DNA of 64,000 bases, taken from contig JACDQD010000001.1 in the NCBI GenBank assembly GCA_019843655.1, positions 44,361,659 to 44,425,658 on the forward strand. The letters are read 5' to 3'. A program made the position numbers and the translations under genes. Numbering within the stretch: position 1 is the stretch's first letter; every line of letters starts with the position of its first letter. The notes under the pieces are model-generated. The model searched no databases. It was given only the letters and a program-made list of their open reading frames with translations, and had not been told where the DNA came from. This document shows, one piece after another, positions 52,304 through 64,000 of this stretch. This DNA comes from Lethocerus indicus (Eukaryota; Arthropoda; Insecta; Hemiptera; Belostomatidae).

Positions 52304-52468
52304 TAAATTACTCGAGAATTTATTCCGAATATTGACCGATAAGTCAGCTGTATTGATCATGTTTCATTTCCCTTTAGAATTTGAACTAGATATTATTGTC
52401 GATGTAATTTATGGTTTTATTGTGATCGGCGATTGTAGCGAACGTCATCCGATTATGCAAAAGAAGGG
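52304..52468 (+). CDS. Weak candidate exon, hydrophobic
   Basis: A strong pyrimidine-rich acceptor (gtttgtgtcctcgttttag) and a strong donor (GGG|gtgagc at 52469) enclose 165 bp, open in only one frame: KLLENLFRILTDKSAVLIMF, then a hydrophobic part with FELDIIVDVIYGFIVIGD, ending SERHPIMQKK. Entry and exit phases agree, so the exon would be frame-preserving. No homology is recognised. It lies just after hairpin repeat copy B, so it could also be repeat-derived. Confidence 0.15.
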
Positions 52469-53109
52469 GTGAGCCGCCTCGCGCGTCGAAACTACGATCC
52501 GGCGTGCGCCCAAACTCGAAACTGAAGAAATGAAAATAAAACGATCTGAGGGGAAGGGGGCGGGCTATTTTAATTTCTGCCAGACTCCCCTGTTAAAAGG
52601 TGGCAATAAAGAGATTCCGAGGGGGCGTGAAAAATGGGCGGGGGTGGGGGCGCGAAGGCATTTAAAACGGTCTGGCTTTAATAAACTAACGCCGATTATC
52701 CGATTATTAAAATTTCTGAATTTACCCCGGTTCGAAGTTTACGCGTAAAACTAAAATGAGGCGCCAGGATAAGTAAAAAAGACAGTAGAACAACGGACAC
52801 TTTCTGCCCGGACATTATGAATATTTTAATGATAGAAACAAAAGTTTCTAAAACCTTCAAGAATGTAATGCAAAGTTAACCTAAGCTAATCCTAAAATTT
52901 ACCAAACGACCAAAGGTATAAATATAGATACTATTCTGAGCTATGGATATTGCGATGATATTAGTTATATAAATGAATATATAAGTTATGAAAGGTCTGG
53001 AAGAAGGGTTGAATCACTGAATAATAAGAAATATACTTCGGAGCATGACCATCAACTAACTAACCAGTGCGTAGTATAAGACTATAAGATTTCATTATCC
53101 TTTTATACA

Positions 53110-53262
53110 TAATAATATAAAGGTGAGGGGGAAATTCTAAACGCAGGGTCAAGGCGTTTAATGTGCCTCTGTGATGGCCCACCAACTTGTCGTCGATATT
53201 GACATAAAACGTGAACTTCCGTCTATGCTCTACCTGAGTAGAGTTCCTTTTGTCCTACGGTA
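53110..53262 (+). repeat. Interspersed repeat family F4, copy 2
   Basis: Contains 'ctaaacgcaggg', 'gatggcccaccaacttgtcg', 'tcgatattgacataaaacg' and 'gagttccttttgtcct', all in the order seen in copies 1 and 3. A J2 LINE relic follows on the same strand. Confidence 0.65.
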
Positions 53263-53449
53263 TATAACGCATGTGTATGTGCGTGTCTATAATTTACTGG
53301 CTCTTCTTCTCGGAATACCATCTCGGAACATTTGAGCGCTCATCACAGTTCCAGAAGTGGAAAAAAACATCGACAAATTTTTAATTGGAATGGTTCGTGG
53401 GTGTAAAACATTGGTGCTGCCTTAATTGCCCCGGACGATATCGCACGGT

Positions 53450-53800
53450 TTCTAATGTCACAACTGTTGTAGAGACAATCTCTAACAAATGTTTCTTAAA
53501 CTGTATTTTAAAACCTGACTGGGGTTAAGGAATTGATTTGTGGGTGTCCACCGAGCCGTCGTACAAAATTCAATCGTAGCAACCTATAATACTTCGTAAA
53601 ATTGTTAACGCCCCACCTTACTCCGAGCGCGTCGTAGGAGGAAGTGAGCGCGTAATTTCCTCGCTATCGAGTAAGGGCTGGAGCGGGAGTACCATCGATG
53701 GGTGAACTCTCGGTCAAAAGTACGCTTGTGTAATCAAATCACGCCATCATTAAATATGATTTTAAAAATTTTAGTCTCGACTTAAAATAAAAATAGAACA
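53450..53800 (+). mobile_element. Jockey-like LINE 3' relic (lineage J2)
   Basis: Collinear with the minus-strand relic at 27.7-28.1 kb ('ccgagccgtc...aaaattcaatcg') and with the 19.1-19.5 kb copy ('cgtaaaattgtt...ccccacctta', then 'taccatcgatgggtg'). It ends with the J2 tail 'gtctcgacttaaaataaaa'. The coding frame is badly decayed. An F4 repeat lies about 180 bp upstream in the same orientation. Confidence 0.72.
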
Positions 53801-53999
53801 AAAATAAATCCATTAATGCGAGTATGCGGAGGAAATTCAGGCAGTGAAACTACCGCTACTATGACGTGTTGAGTAAACCGATATTACTGAAAATCCGCTG
53901 TATCCAAAACACACAATGCGCGGAGCCTCCCGGATCCTAATGGTTAAATAAGTCCCCAAAGTTACCCTCGCTTCACGCCCGCCATACAAACCCCCCTCC

Positions 54000-56900
54000 C
54001 TTCCTCTGTCAATAGAAACCCTACCCATAGATATAGAAATATCCACAGGGACGGTTCCTCGAATACAGGCAGTTGTGTTGTATACTATACATCGTACCGG
54101 GACGGTACGAACAGACTTCCAAGTTGTCGACTAGAAGACACGGTGTAGATGGACTCGATTGGGTGCTTAAGAATTTTAAGTCCCAAACCGTCGGTCATTT
54201 TTCACCGTGTCCAAAACCAAGAGTGGAGCCGGAAATATGGACAGTTTTAGACACGAGGCGTTATATACAGACAGATTTGTATGTTGAATGATTTTCAACA
54301 ATCCTGGAACGTGATTGCCTTGCTGTAGTAATATTTGATGACGAAGCAAATATCAATACACACGCACATATACGCATATATACGATCAGTTTTATTTTGA
54401 CTTCATTCTCAATCCACGCTATTTTCACCACTGCCCTCTCAATGAAATTAATTGCTGTGCCCAATTCAATAATGAAAAACAGAAAAGTAATCGGGGTTCC
54501 GATTTAGCCGACGCATTCAATTGACTGTCTCTCTAGTTTAAAAACAAAACATAATCCCTTGTTAAGTAAATACCGTACCGCTTGTATAATTACGTCGAAT
54601 TTCAGTTCGATTATCGGGCCCCGGAAGTGCCAGACAAATACCACAATTTAAAGGGATTGCCTTCTAATAACAAAAAGGGAATAAACTGTAGATTGGGTTC
54701 ACTTTTGTCCTATGAATTTACCTGCCCTCATTCGGAAGTTGGGGGAGTTCCGCAAGATCATTCCATCGAAGCATACAATTAAACAATAATAAATAGGCTA
54801 TACTGATTTAAAGGGATTTATTATACGCGATTGGCCATTGGGAATCCAAGCTATTATTTGGTCCTACTTTGTCATTTCTATATATATTGCTATAAATATT
54901 TAGATCTTTGTTATACAGTTTTACGCGGATTACCTACACATAATACATTATGATGAATTACTGTTAGGATACCTTCCTGGAGTCTGCTTAGACTTTATCG
55001 GTCAATATTGTTTATAAACGTTTATTAAAATAAAGTTGGGCAGTTTCTTCCCGAACAACTGCTTCCCATCCAAAGTGCAGTTATAAGCTTCTCATTAGGA
55101 GCGCCGAGATTGGTATACCTCCATAAGGATACCCGTTAAATAATAACAATGATACTTAAGATTTATTCGGGGAAGAAATATTCGAAAGACCTGCTTATAA
55201 ATTATCGAATGGGGGAGTCGGGGCTGACGGCATTTTTGTAGCCGGGTAATTGCACCGGGACCGGGTGAGGGGGTTACAATTTCCCCTTATAAGGACATAT
55301 GGGCCCCGGTTAAAACCGGTAGCCCGGGCATTCGCCATTCGTTTAATTACGGAAAAAATGATTTATCGACCCCGACTAAAGCTCCATTAACCGCTCCGTC
55401 TTATGGCACTCTGGGCTCGATTGTGGCGGAATGATTGTGGGCTGTAAAGTATAACCGCGGTAACGGCGTCGAAGGGAAAGTATATCGCCCGAAAATAATG
55501 TCATTATAAAAGACGTTTATTCGGGCAATAAAGCCCAAGAATTATTTTCGGATACTTAATCGCCAGCCGAAGTACTTGCCTCACCGATCTACGCACTACG
55601 CATCTACGCGCAATATTTTAAATGCAAAAATATTTAACAGCTTCTCTCAACCCATAATACTGTATTTATCGAAAATAATTGTATTTAATCGACTGGAGAG
55701 ATTTGCCAATCGAGGAGTTTTAGATGAACTATCCCCAATTCGCGCGAAAGCATTCTACTTTAAGATCAAAATCCCAGCACAGTGACCGCAGAAAATATTT
55801 AGCGGCTTTAATATCTCAAATTTCGGCGAGCTTTATACCTTCCCATCCTTCAACATCTATATATTAATGTATAATTGTATTATCGACATATTAAGCCCAG
55901 TTTATGGTTTACGAGAATTACGTGGGGGCAAGCCGCTCACGTTAATTTAACGAGCTCGTCCGCCCCGGGGCTCTAAACTTCGGTCTCCATAATTCCGGGG
56001 GAATTAAAGGAAGCGTCATTATTTAATTATTTCATCCGTAAAACCGACAATGAGATGTACATCTCGAACGTCTATTATTACGGTGTTCGGTGTGCGCTGC
56101 GCGTAGGGACGGATATGCGGAAATTTATGTTTCAAATTTGCGCGCGTCCAAATTCTTCATAGGAGCGAGTATAGTCGACATAGTCAACATAGTCCTAGGA
56201 CTGAAAAACGATGAGCGACAGAGCTCCTACTACTGTCCGGCCTGGGAACGATAACTGGCGAGAGGTAGCTCGAGACGCCGAAGGTTTAGTTTCGAAACGA
56301 ATCTCACCAATACAAGTTATGAAAAATTTTCAAGATTCTATTCTGGCATTCCGTTAGCGTCCGAAGCCACCAGATATAACAATACATATTTTTAAAAAAA
56401 TAGCGGACCTCCGACCAAAAAATAATTTTAAAAAACTCCAATCCGGAACAGTTTAAGACACAATATTTGTTGTATTTTTGTAGACGAGTGTGTTAATTGC
56501 CCCCTCGTGTTAATTATAAGACTTGTTTGTCCTGTTCTGAGTATATTTTTCTCTGTTCCTTCTTTCCTTTTTGTTGCGTCTTCCGTTCTCCATAATGCTT
56601 TATTCGGTATAGTCTATTATTTGTTTATTGTTTCGCCTTTATTAAAATAATAAGGTAGTAAATAATAAGGGATATGTAATTTCGATTGTCCGACGAGTGG
56701 GCGGGATGAAAAAATGGACAGCTCTGGAAAAAAGAAATGGGGAATATCATCTTAATAGGGGAGCGGGAGGGGCGTTTTCGATTGGTACGATGTAGAGCAG
56801 TGTTTCGGGAGGGCGGCGGGTTCGATCTCGATAAGAAGTTGGCCACGGCCACGCGACCCCCTTAAACTGGGACGCCCGGCTTAATCTTCTAATTTCCACA

Positions 56901-57960
56901 ATTACCGCAGCAAAACTCTCCCCGGTCTAACCTCGGGTCCGAACCGAATTTTTACCCTCCCCCCTCCCTTACCGAGCCCGCGATCGGGGAGATATCGGCG
57001 ATTTTGGCCGACAATCCGTCCGGATTAGCATACTTCGTTTTCGGGGCCCGGAAATAGACTCGGCGCGGTGTTAATTAAAATTCCACGAAACAATAATTCA
57101 CCCGGAGGGATATGACTTCTCCCTCTCGACATTTTCGGACCTACCTTTCCAAAAGGAAAATGACTCGAGATTTGACTTCAGGAAATATTACGAATGTTAA
57201 GGGGACAAATCATTATCGGTATTGTTTGTGCTCCCTTCGTAAGTGCGTCTGCCTCCTCATTTCAATTTATGCCAGAATGTGTGGTGCACGACTCTAATAC
57301 GGTTGTCTTATCTTCCTCTAGTATTATTATTATTTGGTCCTGGATGTGGCCGGTTTCACTGTTACGGTAATTTGGCAGTAAAACCGCGGATCGCAAAATC
57401 GTCGGACTAAAATACCACCCTTATTCGTTTATTTCATTGATACGATCCGCCTGAATTATTATTCTAAAAATAGACGCCTACACTCGTGGACTTGATGAAA
57501 GGGAAATAATGTACGATATAAAGTCAAAGCCTATTTGCATGCTTGGAAAATTTGCACGCTACGTAAAGGACGTTGGAGGAAGTCTTTTTTTTCAAATAAT
57601 TGAATCGGTCAAATCGGAACCCCGAGATTTCTTATCTATTTTGCATTATTAAATCGCGCAGAGTTAATTTATTCATTCGAGAGGCCAACGAAAATATGAT
57701 CGAAGCGATTTGTATATTCGTCAGCATATTTATTCTCCGATCGGAGTAAATAATGTAGACAGGGGGACTCGAGGTACGTACACGGGCGGTAAAAATATTT
57801 TTTACGATAACATCACCGATAAGTTTCATTCCGTCTAGAAGTGAGAGCCGATTTTCTAAAACGATCGCGTACTTTTTTCTTCGTTAGCCGAAACCGAAGG
57901 CGCAGATGTGAAACTCGTAACAGATCGTAGCTATTATACGCGAACCGATTAATAATTTCG
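54000..57960. other. Unique sequence, no supported gene
   Basis: Frames of at most about 75 codons. An inverted 9-bp pair (54137-54145 with 54203-54211) is the only structure noticed. Confidence 0.5.
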
Positions 57961-57964
57961 TGTA

Positions 57965-58035
57965 TTTTGAAACCGAATCGAGTTGTGGGGACTCACCGAG
58001 CCGTCCGAACTCGGAAAACTTCAATCCTCGGAATG
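57965..58035 (+). mobile_element. J2 LINE fragment
   Basis: 'ttgtggggactcaccgagcc' and 'gtccgaac...cttcaatcc' match 'ttgtgggtgtccaccgagcc' and the following bases at 53.54 kb. About 70 bp. Confidence 0.45.
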
Positions 58036-58604
58036 CGCCAAGAGGAATTTCACATTTTCCAACCTGTCGGATTGGTCCTCCGAGAACAGTTTTTCTTCCC
58101 CGAAAAACGGGCAATCAAGCGGTCTAACAATGGTCTAACAAGCGATGTCCGACGGTAGTGGCTGGGGGCCGGTGTCATGTGGCCGCGTACATCGCCCTCC
58201 CTAATTCAATCCAGGTGTGAGGTATCAAGAACGTTCCCATGTCCCTATCGGTACTCTTAGTATACCGCAGTACCACTACTGTGGAACATGAAGCGTAACC
58301 TCGTACGATAGGGGCGTGAACAATTACTCTCTACCAACCGCCCCGGATTTGAAATATTCGGTTTGAACTACCGCTGAACAATGATTATTACATTGTTCGA
58401 TGCCTTCTATTACGTTTATACGGGTCATCGTAATGATTTTATGCTTGTATTTTGGTCGTCATATATCCCGTGAATACCGCAAACCTTACCGGTCGAATAT
58501 TTTCCACAATTTTACCGCGTAATTTAATACGTTCTAAGGACCAGTTAAAATTGTTAAAAAAATTCAGTCAATAATACGGTTACGTATCAGTGATATTGAG
58601 GGTT

Positions 58605-58712
58605 AAATGAGCGAAGGTTTCTGCGACCGGAGCTCGAATTATCACTAATTTCCTGTAGGATCGCGTAATACTGTGGCGAGAATCTCGGCAGGGGGTCGAC
58701 CCCTGCTATCAA
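58605..58712 (+). repeat. Hairpin-bearing interspersed repeat, copy A
   Basis: Shares 'gagcgaaggtttctgcgacc', 'ctaatttcctgtaggatcgc', 'gtaatactgtgg' and 'gaatctcgg' with copies at 52.1 and 29.8 kb. It ends in a 7-bp perfect stem (GCAGGGG 58688-58694 with CCCCTGC 58700-58706) with a 5-base loop, followed by an A-rich run. Confidence 0.6.
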
Positions 58713-58714
58713 TA

Positions 58715-61700
58715 AAAAAATGAATGTATGTTATATAAAAAAAGAAAAATGTGCGTTTAAGTGACTTTTAAAATCCAGTAGGCCTTCACAATTTTTTTTG
58801 TTCTTCTATTGTTGTCGGCGGGCTCCAAAATTAAAAGATGCTGAAACGAAAAAACTGAACGCACGTGAGAGTGACGTAATATGGCTAACGATAGCGATAA
58901 GCCGGTTGCGTACGGATTTCACAGTTGGACCTCGGTACAATGCGTCTCTATCGCGGAGCTGTCGGGACCGTTTCACAGAACGCGATTATCAGCGGGGGGC
59001 CCGTTTAAATTGCGCCCTGCGACTGAAATTCAACCGCCGCGTTCCGGCCACCGCCTCCTCCTCCCCCATAAAATGGTCGGGATGGGAAGGGGGGGGGGCT
59101 TACAGCGCGGAAAGATTAAACGGTATAACTCCAACTTGAAATTAATTCCTTTCGAAACAATTATGAACTGTGTTCACCGCTCTCCCTATCGCGTTTCGAA
59201 TCTTCCGAAAGTTGCCCTTATCGGAATATAAATCTACATTGAGAATTGTTTGAACGCGGCTTTATGACCTTATTTCTCGGATTACAATAAACGAATGAAA
59301 ATTGAAGACGGTCTCCGCCGGGATTCGAACAGAATTTTACAAATTTAAACAGGATATTCGTTATAAAAATTATAAGTTTATACACCGTCGTGTTGGGCCA
59401 TTAAACCGAAAATATTACAAAGCCGAGTGCAATTCAATACTACTTCATAAATATGATACGTTTGCGCTTTGTATATGAAAAGTAGATAGATGAGATTTTT
59501 TTTTGTCGTAAAATGCATTAATTAATCGGCTCGTAGACGGTCTTACGTCGTTAGATTCTGTATTTAAAAGTAGCATTTTTTTCGCGACGGGGCAGCTCTT
59601 ACGTAAGCGTTTATATAACGCGTCTGTTCGGTCATTCTTAACAGGTTTATTAATAGGTGAGAAGGAATCGATGGCAGTAGTTCAGTGAAACGGCTCGCGG
59701 TTTCAGTATAAAGCGCTGATATAATTGATTCAACCGTGGAGCAGCCAACGTTTCGGGAATTGGTAATTAGCAGTTTGGCCGAGCTCAGAATGTATTGTAT
59801 TTTACAGGGCCGGTATAATCACTCGTGCGACTTCCCCCCCGGTTTTTACCGAAGGTAGCATACAGTTCTTCTGTGCTCTTGTAGACTGTAAGACTTAATT
59901 AATTAATATATCGACACGGGTGAAAGCCTGAAAGAATAGTACTGATGCAAAAAAGTTGAATTTTTAGAGATATAAACGAAAACGTAATTGGCATATCATC
60001 GAATATCCGATTTCAGCACACGGTTTTCTGTTTCGATGTGTACTATGTTTGAAGAAACCCCCCCGAAAGATTTAAACCGCTGGCTATAATAATATAAACA
60101 CACAATTACGGGAATTCGAATACTAAACCCTCGCTGGCCATATTCTAGGACTAGGAACGGGTAAGAGCGCTGAATAGAAAGCACTCTGCCCACACTTTGT
60201 TGTATTTACGGACAGAAAAGTGTCGACTATCAACCAACTACCACACATGGGTACAGTGTTATCTGTTAGGGGGAATATAATAACCCTGCTGATTATCTGT
60301 TGTTCGGGCCTTCGCTACACCGGTTTCTCGCCATCGTCAGTATCATTTCCTCTGTAAAATTTGAGGTACCCAAGGATGCCGGCCGTTGAATACTGTAAAA
60401 TAATCATTTTTCTAAAAAAACGATTACAAATCCCACGGAAGCTTATAATGGTCCTCTGTGAAGGAAATTAGAAAAAACGAACAAACCGAACTTTTTGATA
60501 GTTTTAAGTTTAAATTTTACACTGACCGAACGTTTTAAATCGGCTATTTTAAGCTTGGCTGTCGTTCGATCGGCGCCTATTTACAAGGGCAGCAGTGCCC
60601 AAGGGCGGCCGAAGTCGCGAACTGTATTTTGTTCGCGTGTGTTTGTGATGTCTGGAAGATATTCAGGTGGAACAGAGTTGGACAGACTTTGAACTCTGTA
60701 GAAAATTTGATCTTTCATTAAGTTGATAATTAATATCGGACATAAAATATAAATTACCAATACCATCAATACGGTAATAATTATAATCTCAATAAGTTAT
60801 TATTATATATACATACATGTACTGTAAGTGTTCAGCGAGCCCTAGAGAAAATTTAGCGTCCGAGTCCTATTTATAGAGGGTGTTTGAAACCCTTCTTCGA
60901 AAGGACTTTCTTTGATGTACCGTCCAGTGAGCGCTCCCGATAACGTATATAATAAACAGATTTACAGTCGATTTCACTCTTTCGCTACCGAATTTTCAAC
61001 TGTGTGTCATTTAATATATTATTAAAACCGATTTCAATCTCCGAATTGCGGGCCGTCGCCAATTGTTTGTTTTGTTATTAAATATATAGACCGGGCGGGC
61101 ATTCCTTTATGGACTCAAAGTGATCCCAATTTTTAAGACGTCTCTAGACCACACATGAAAAGTAAACGGATTTTGAGAGCGAGCACCGAGGTCTGGACAT
61201 GACCGTTATAGGGCTACCCGGAGGCGTGTACCGTTAATGGGATTCAGTACAGTTGTGAGAGGCGTTGTTCAGTGTTGTGTAATTGTTCTGTACCTAGGGT
61301 GTGCAGTTAGTGTGCTACGGGACCGGAGAGAGAGTCCTCAAACAACAATGAAACGACACGAACCTGAGACATTCCAATAGAACCAGCTTGCCGTATCCGG
61401 CTGTCAAAACGCGTCGGGCCGTTACTAATTGAATTCTACCGAAGGTAGTGAATTACCGAGACTGACCTTGCGTATGACCCAACGAAAGAAAAGCGCTAAA
61501 AGAAAAAGCACAAATCCTAGGAATGAATGAAGTTCTGATAGTCGTACGAAGGAATGAATGCGGAAAGAATCGATTAAACGAGTATTAATGTAATTATTGA
61601 AACGACCGCGATCTATTAAATATTAGTCATTAACATTTTTTCTTTTTATTAAACTGCATTTATTTTCCAAGCAAGTTTGTAAAATTGATATTAACATTTA

Positions 61701-64000
61701 TTTAATTATCGAAATTAATACATATGAACATCGCATTGAAGGAAGTAAGAACCAAATGCCTCACAGACATAAAAATAATCGATTGAGCCTGATATTTTGC
61801 CAGTATTAAAATAAAATACGCGTTATAACAACCTGACTTTGTTCTTAGTAGGTTTGAACTAATCTCGATTTTAATGTTACAATAATACATATACCTACGG
61901 TCTTGCAGTCAAGGGGGAATGATAACTAATAACTTTTTATTTCTTCAAAATATGCTAGTTTTTTAATATACTTCCAATTTTCGAATCCGAAATTCCCGAT
62001 GGGAACTGTGTATTGGGAAATATTTGTAAAACAATTGAATTCTCGGCGAATCCGGATATTTTACCATTATTAGGGACGGGACATGTTTTAAACATTGGCT
62101 TCCGGACGAATAACATTTTCTATTCGGGTAACTATTTTTAATATTAATTTATACTTCCTTTTTTTAGGACTATCGCGATAAATAAAAGAATCGTCACACA
62201 AAGGCGGTCGTTCGAATTTGCAGCGTTAAAAGGCCCCCGCGTCGCAATCAAAGGGTAGGGCGGCCACCCCCGAAAATTTAATAATATTCCTATAGCTTTT
62301 CAAAGAAACGATGTTGAGTCAGGGCAAATTTAGGAATTCGTCAAAATTCGATATAAAAAGGAATTTTATATTAAAGGCGATATTAAAAAAAAGGGACAGT
62401 CGAAGGCGATTACTTCTAAAATGGAAACACCTTTGTGCTAACTTACGTCCAATGATTAAGTTCTCCCTTTTGACCCGGGGCGGAATAAGGAAAGGGAACC
62501 CCCCCCCCATTCTTATTATTTGAAGTGTTTTCTGATTCGCTTTTCAACTTCTCAAACGGGTCCAATCACAGTTCTCCGAACCTTCATTAATTTACCCTGC
62601 GGGAACAGATTCGGAGTTATTTACAGCGGCCCCCTCGAAACGGGCGATGTGTATATCGGCCGTACGTTCCTCCCAGTGTTTAAAATAAAGCACTGCTGCC
62701 TGTGTAAAAGTTTACACATTGTGGGAAGTTAGGTGGCGGAGCCCATTAATTACACTTTATTTCCAAGTGCAGCAACAGTGGCTGCAGAGAGCGCAGTCAA
62801 AATTTCATCTCCTTTTCTTTTTTTAAGTAATTCGTATATAATTTCGCGGGACGGGGTCCCAATGAAAATTCTGTATCGGTTATTTTCTCCCGACCTTAGG
62901 CCTAAACCGGAATGCGAATCGTAAAAACCTCGGATTCGAGGAACGGTAAAATTCTTTTATTTTGTTTTTTTCATCGGACACACCGCTAACTGATCGCAGG
63001 AATGCCGCGTTTTATTGGGGCTTAGTTTCATTTTTTATCGGTCGGCCGTTGAGCCGCCCACCGCGTTGTCGGCCCGCGTCCAAAAATTTTTCAGGAATTC
63101 TAGAAATGTCAAAGACCGTTTACCTAACACCGGCCGCAACTCTATTCTGGAGACAGAAAATTCCGCGCGAAATCGGCGAAAAAAATACCAGCGCTCCGGA
63201 GTACAGACGAGAGCTCGGAGTTAAGAGGGGTCGGGTAGTGCCGAAAGAATTTTTACTAACTATACCCAGCTTTAGAGTCGATTTCCCGCACCAAAAATTT
63301 GATTCTTAATATAGGCCGATCTACTCGTTATTCTCCGATGATTCAACGGACGATTCATTTAATCCCCGCAGTGCATTCGTATCCCGGCCGTGCTGAAAAT
63401 ACGCGGGCGCTGAGCTGTTTAGAGTCGGTTTTTCGATATTCGAAGTAATTTTAATTACAATTCGGAGTCTTTAACGATAAATAAAATTTAGGGCGCGATA
63501 AATTTTTATCCCGTCCGGCCTAACGTTTTGCGAAATGAGTGGCGAGGACAGGACAAACGTAAATTGATTTTTGATTTGTACTTCAGCGATGATTAACACT
63601 TTGAGTGCAGATTTATTTCAATCGGCAAGTAAACCGCGACTGGCTAAAGTTTTGAATTCTCCTTTTGTCAGCCTCTAATTTTATCCCGGCCATTATAGAT
63701 TTTTAAACGAATACAATAATCCGATGGAAGATACGCAAAGTTCATAAAACTTTATGCAGAAACACGCTTTTTCGGAGGCGATAAATCGAACATATTTCGA
63801 TCGACCTTTAAATTTCATCAAGAGATATTTCACTATCTGGAGTATGTAGACGGCAAATATATTTCTATTTTTCGATATTTTATCGTTTTTATTTTTTTTT
63901 CCGTCGCCACGTGGCATAGTATTTCCAAAAACAGGATTACTTATAGTGTACTTCGTTGATAGATATATAGCGTCGGTTTCTTCATTTGAAACATCAAGAC
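58715..64000. other. Unique sequence, no supported gene
   Basis: Apart from the short repeat at 60.3 kb, only overlapping chance frames are seen (113 and 116 codons at 58.8-59.2 kb; 115 codons at 62.96-63.31 kb), with no domain or splice support. Confidence 0.5.
60318..60368 (-). repeat. Short dispersed repeat with CTGACGATGGC core, copy 5
   Basis: The minus strand reads 'gaaatgatactgacgatggc' then 'gagaaaccggtgtagcgaag'. Confidence 0.5.

Noticed and set aside
54137..54211. Inverted 9-bp pair GACACGGTG/CACCGTGTC
   Set aside because: The arms are short and 57 bases apart; this is expected by chance in a window of this size.
60318..60368. Possible hammerhead ribozyme, because CTGACGA...GAGAAAC resembles the CUGANGA...GAAA core
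   Set aside because: No stem II closes between the two motifs in any copy, and copies at 25.2 and 27.1 kb lose core bases.

Overview
The window looks like arthropod, most probably insect, nuclear DNA, and it is almost all non-coding. The evidence is one intact, correctly phased exon of a TMTC-family gene, a broken mariner transposon, many decayed 3' ends of Jockey-clade non-LTR retrotransposons, and long (GA)n/(CT)n and (AT)n microsatellites. There are no operons, no long open frames and no rRNA or tRNA genes. Most open frames are chance stretches of 60-150 codons, often open on both strands. The order of the insect cannot be settled from this sequence alone.

Layout. 1-4.3 kb: unique sequence. 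4.3-9.2 kb: first LINE relics; the best-kept one is at 8525-9145 (+). 9.2-13.6 kb: unique sequence plus one copy of an unnamed interspersed repeat ('F4', near 10.5 kb). 13.6-19.7 kb: two GA arrays, homopolymer runs, two LINE relics and an AT array. 20.2 kb: a possible serine-rich exon of unknown identity. 21-28 kb: sparse, with LINE fragments at 21.5 and 27.7-28.1 kb. 28.5 kb: the TMTC exon on the minus strand; its partner exons were not found, so its introns are long or its neighbours lie outside the window. 29-36 kb: one copy of a hairpin-bearing repeat, a CT array, and LINE and F4 relics. 38-43 kb: two local duplications and more AT-rich tracts. 43-49 kb: unique sequence. 49.4-50.7 kb: a CT array, then a mariner element with perfect inverted ends and an internal deletion. 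52-58.7 kb: two more hairpin repeats, an F4 copy followed by a LINE relic in a shared order, and a weak candidate exon. 58.7-64 kb: essentially unique.

The genes do not form a pathway. The features that stand out are the repeat families. There are two Jockey-like lineages (called J1 and J2 here), F4, which lies upstream of J2 in two places, a short family sharing a CTGACGATGGC core, and a three-copy family whose members each keep a hairpin at the same place although the stem sequences differ. These family labels are mine and come from reading the window by eye; no database search was possible.
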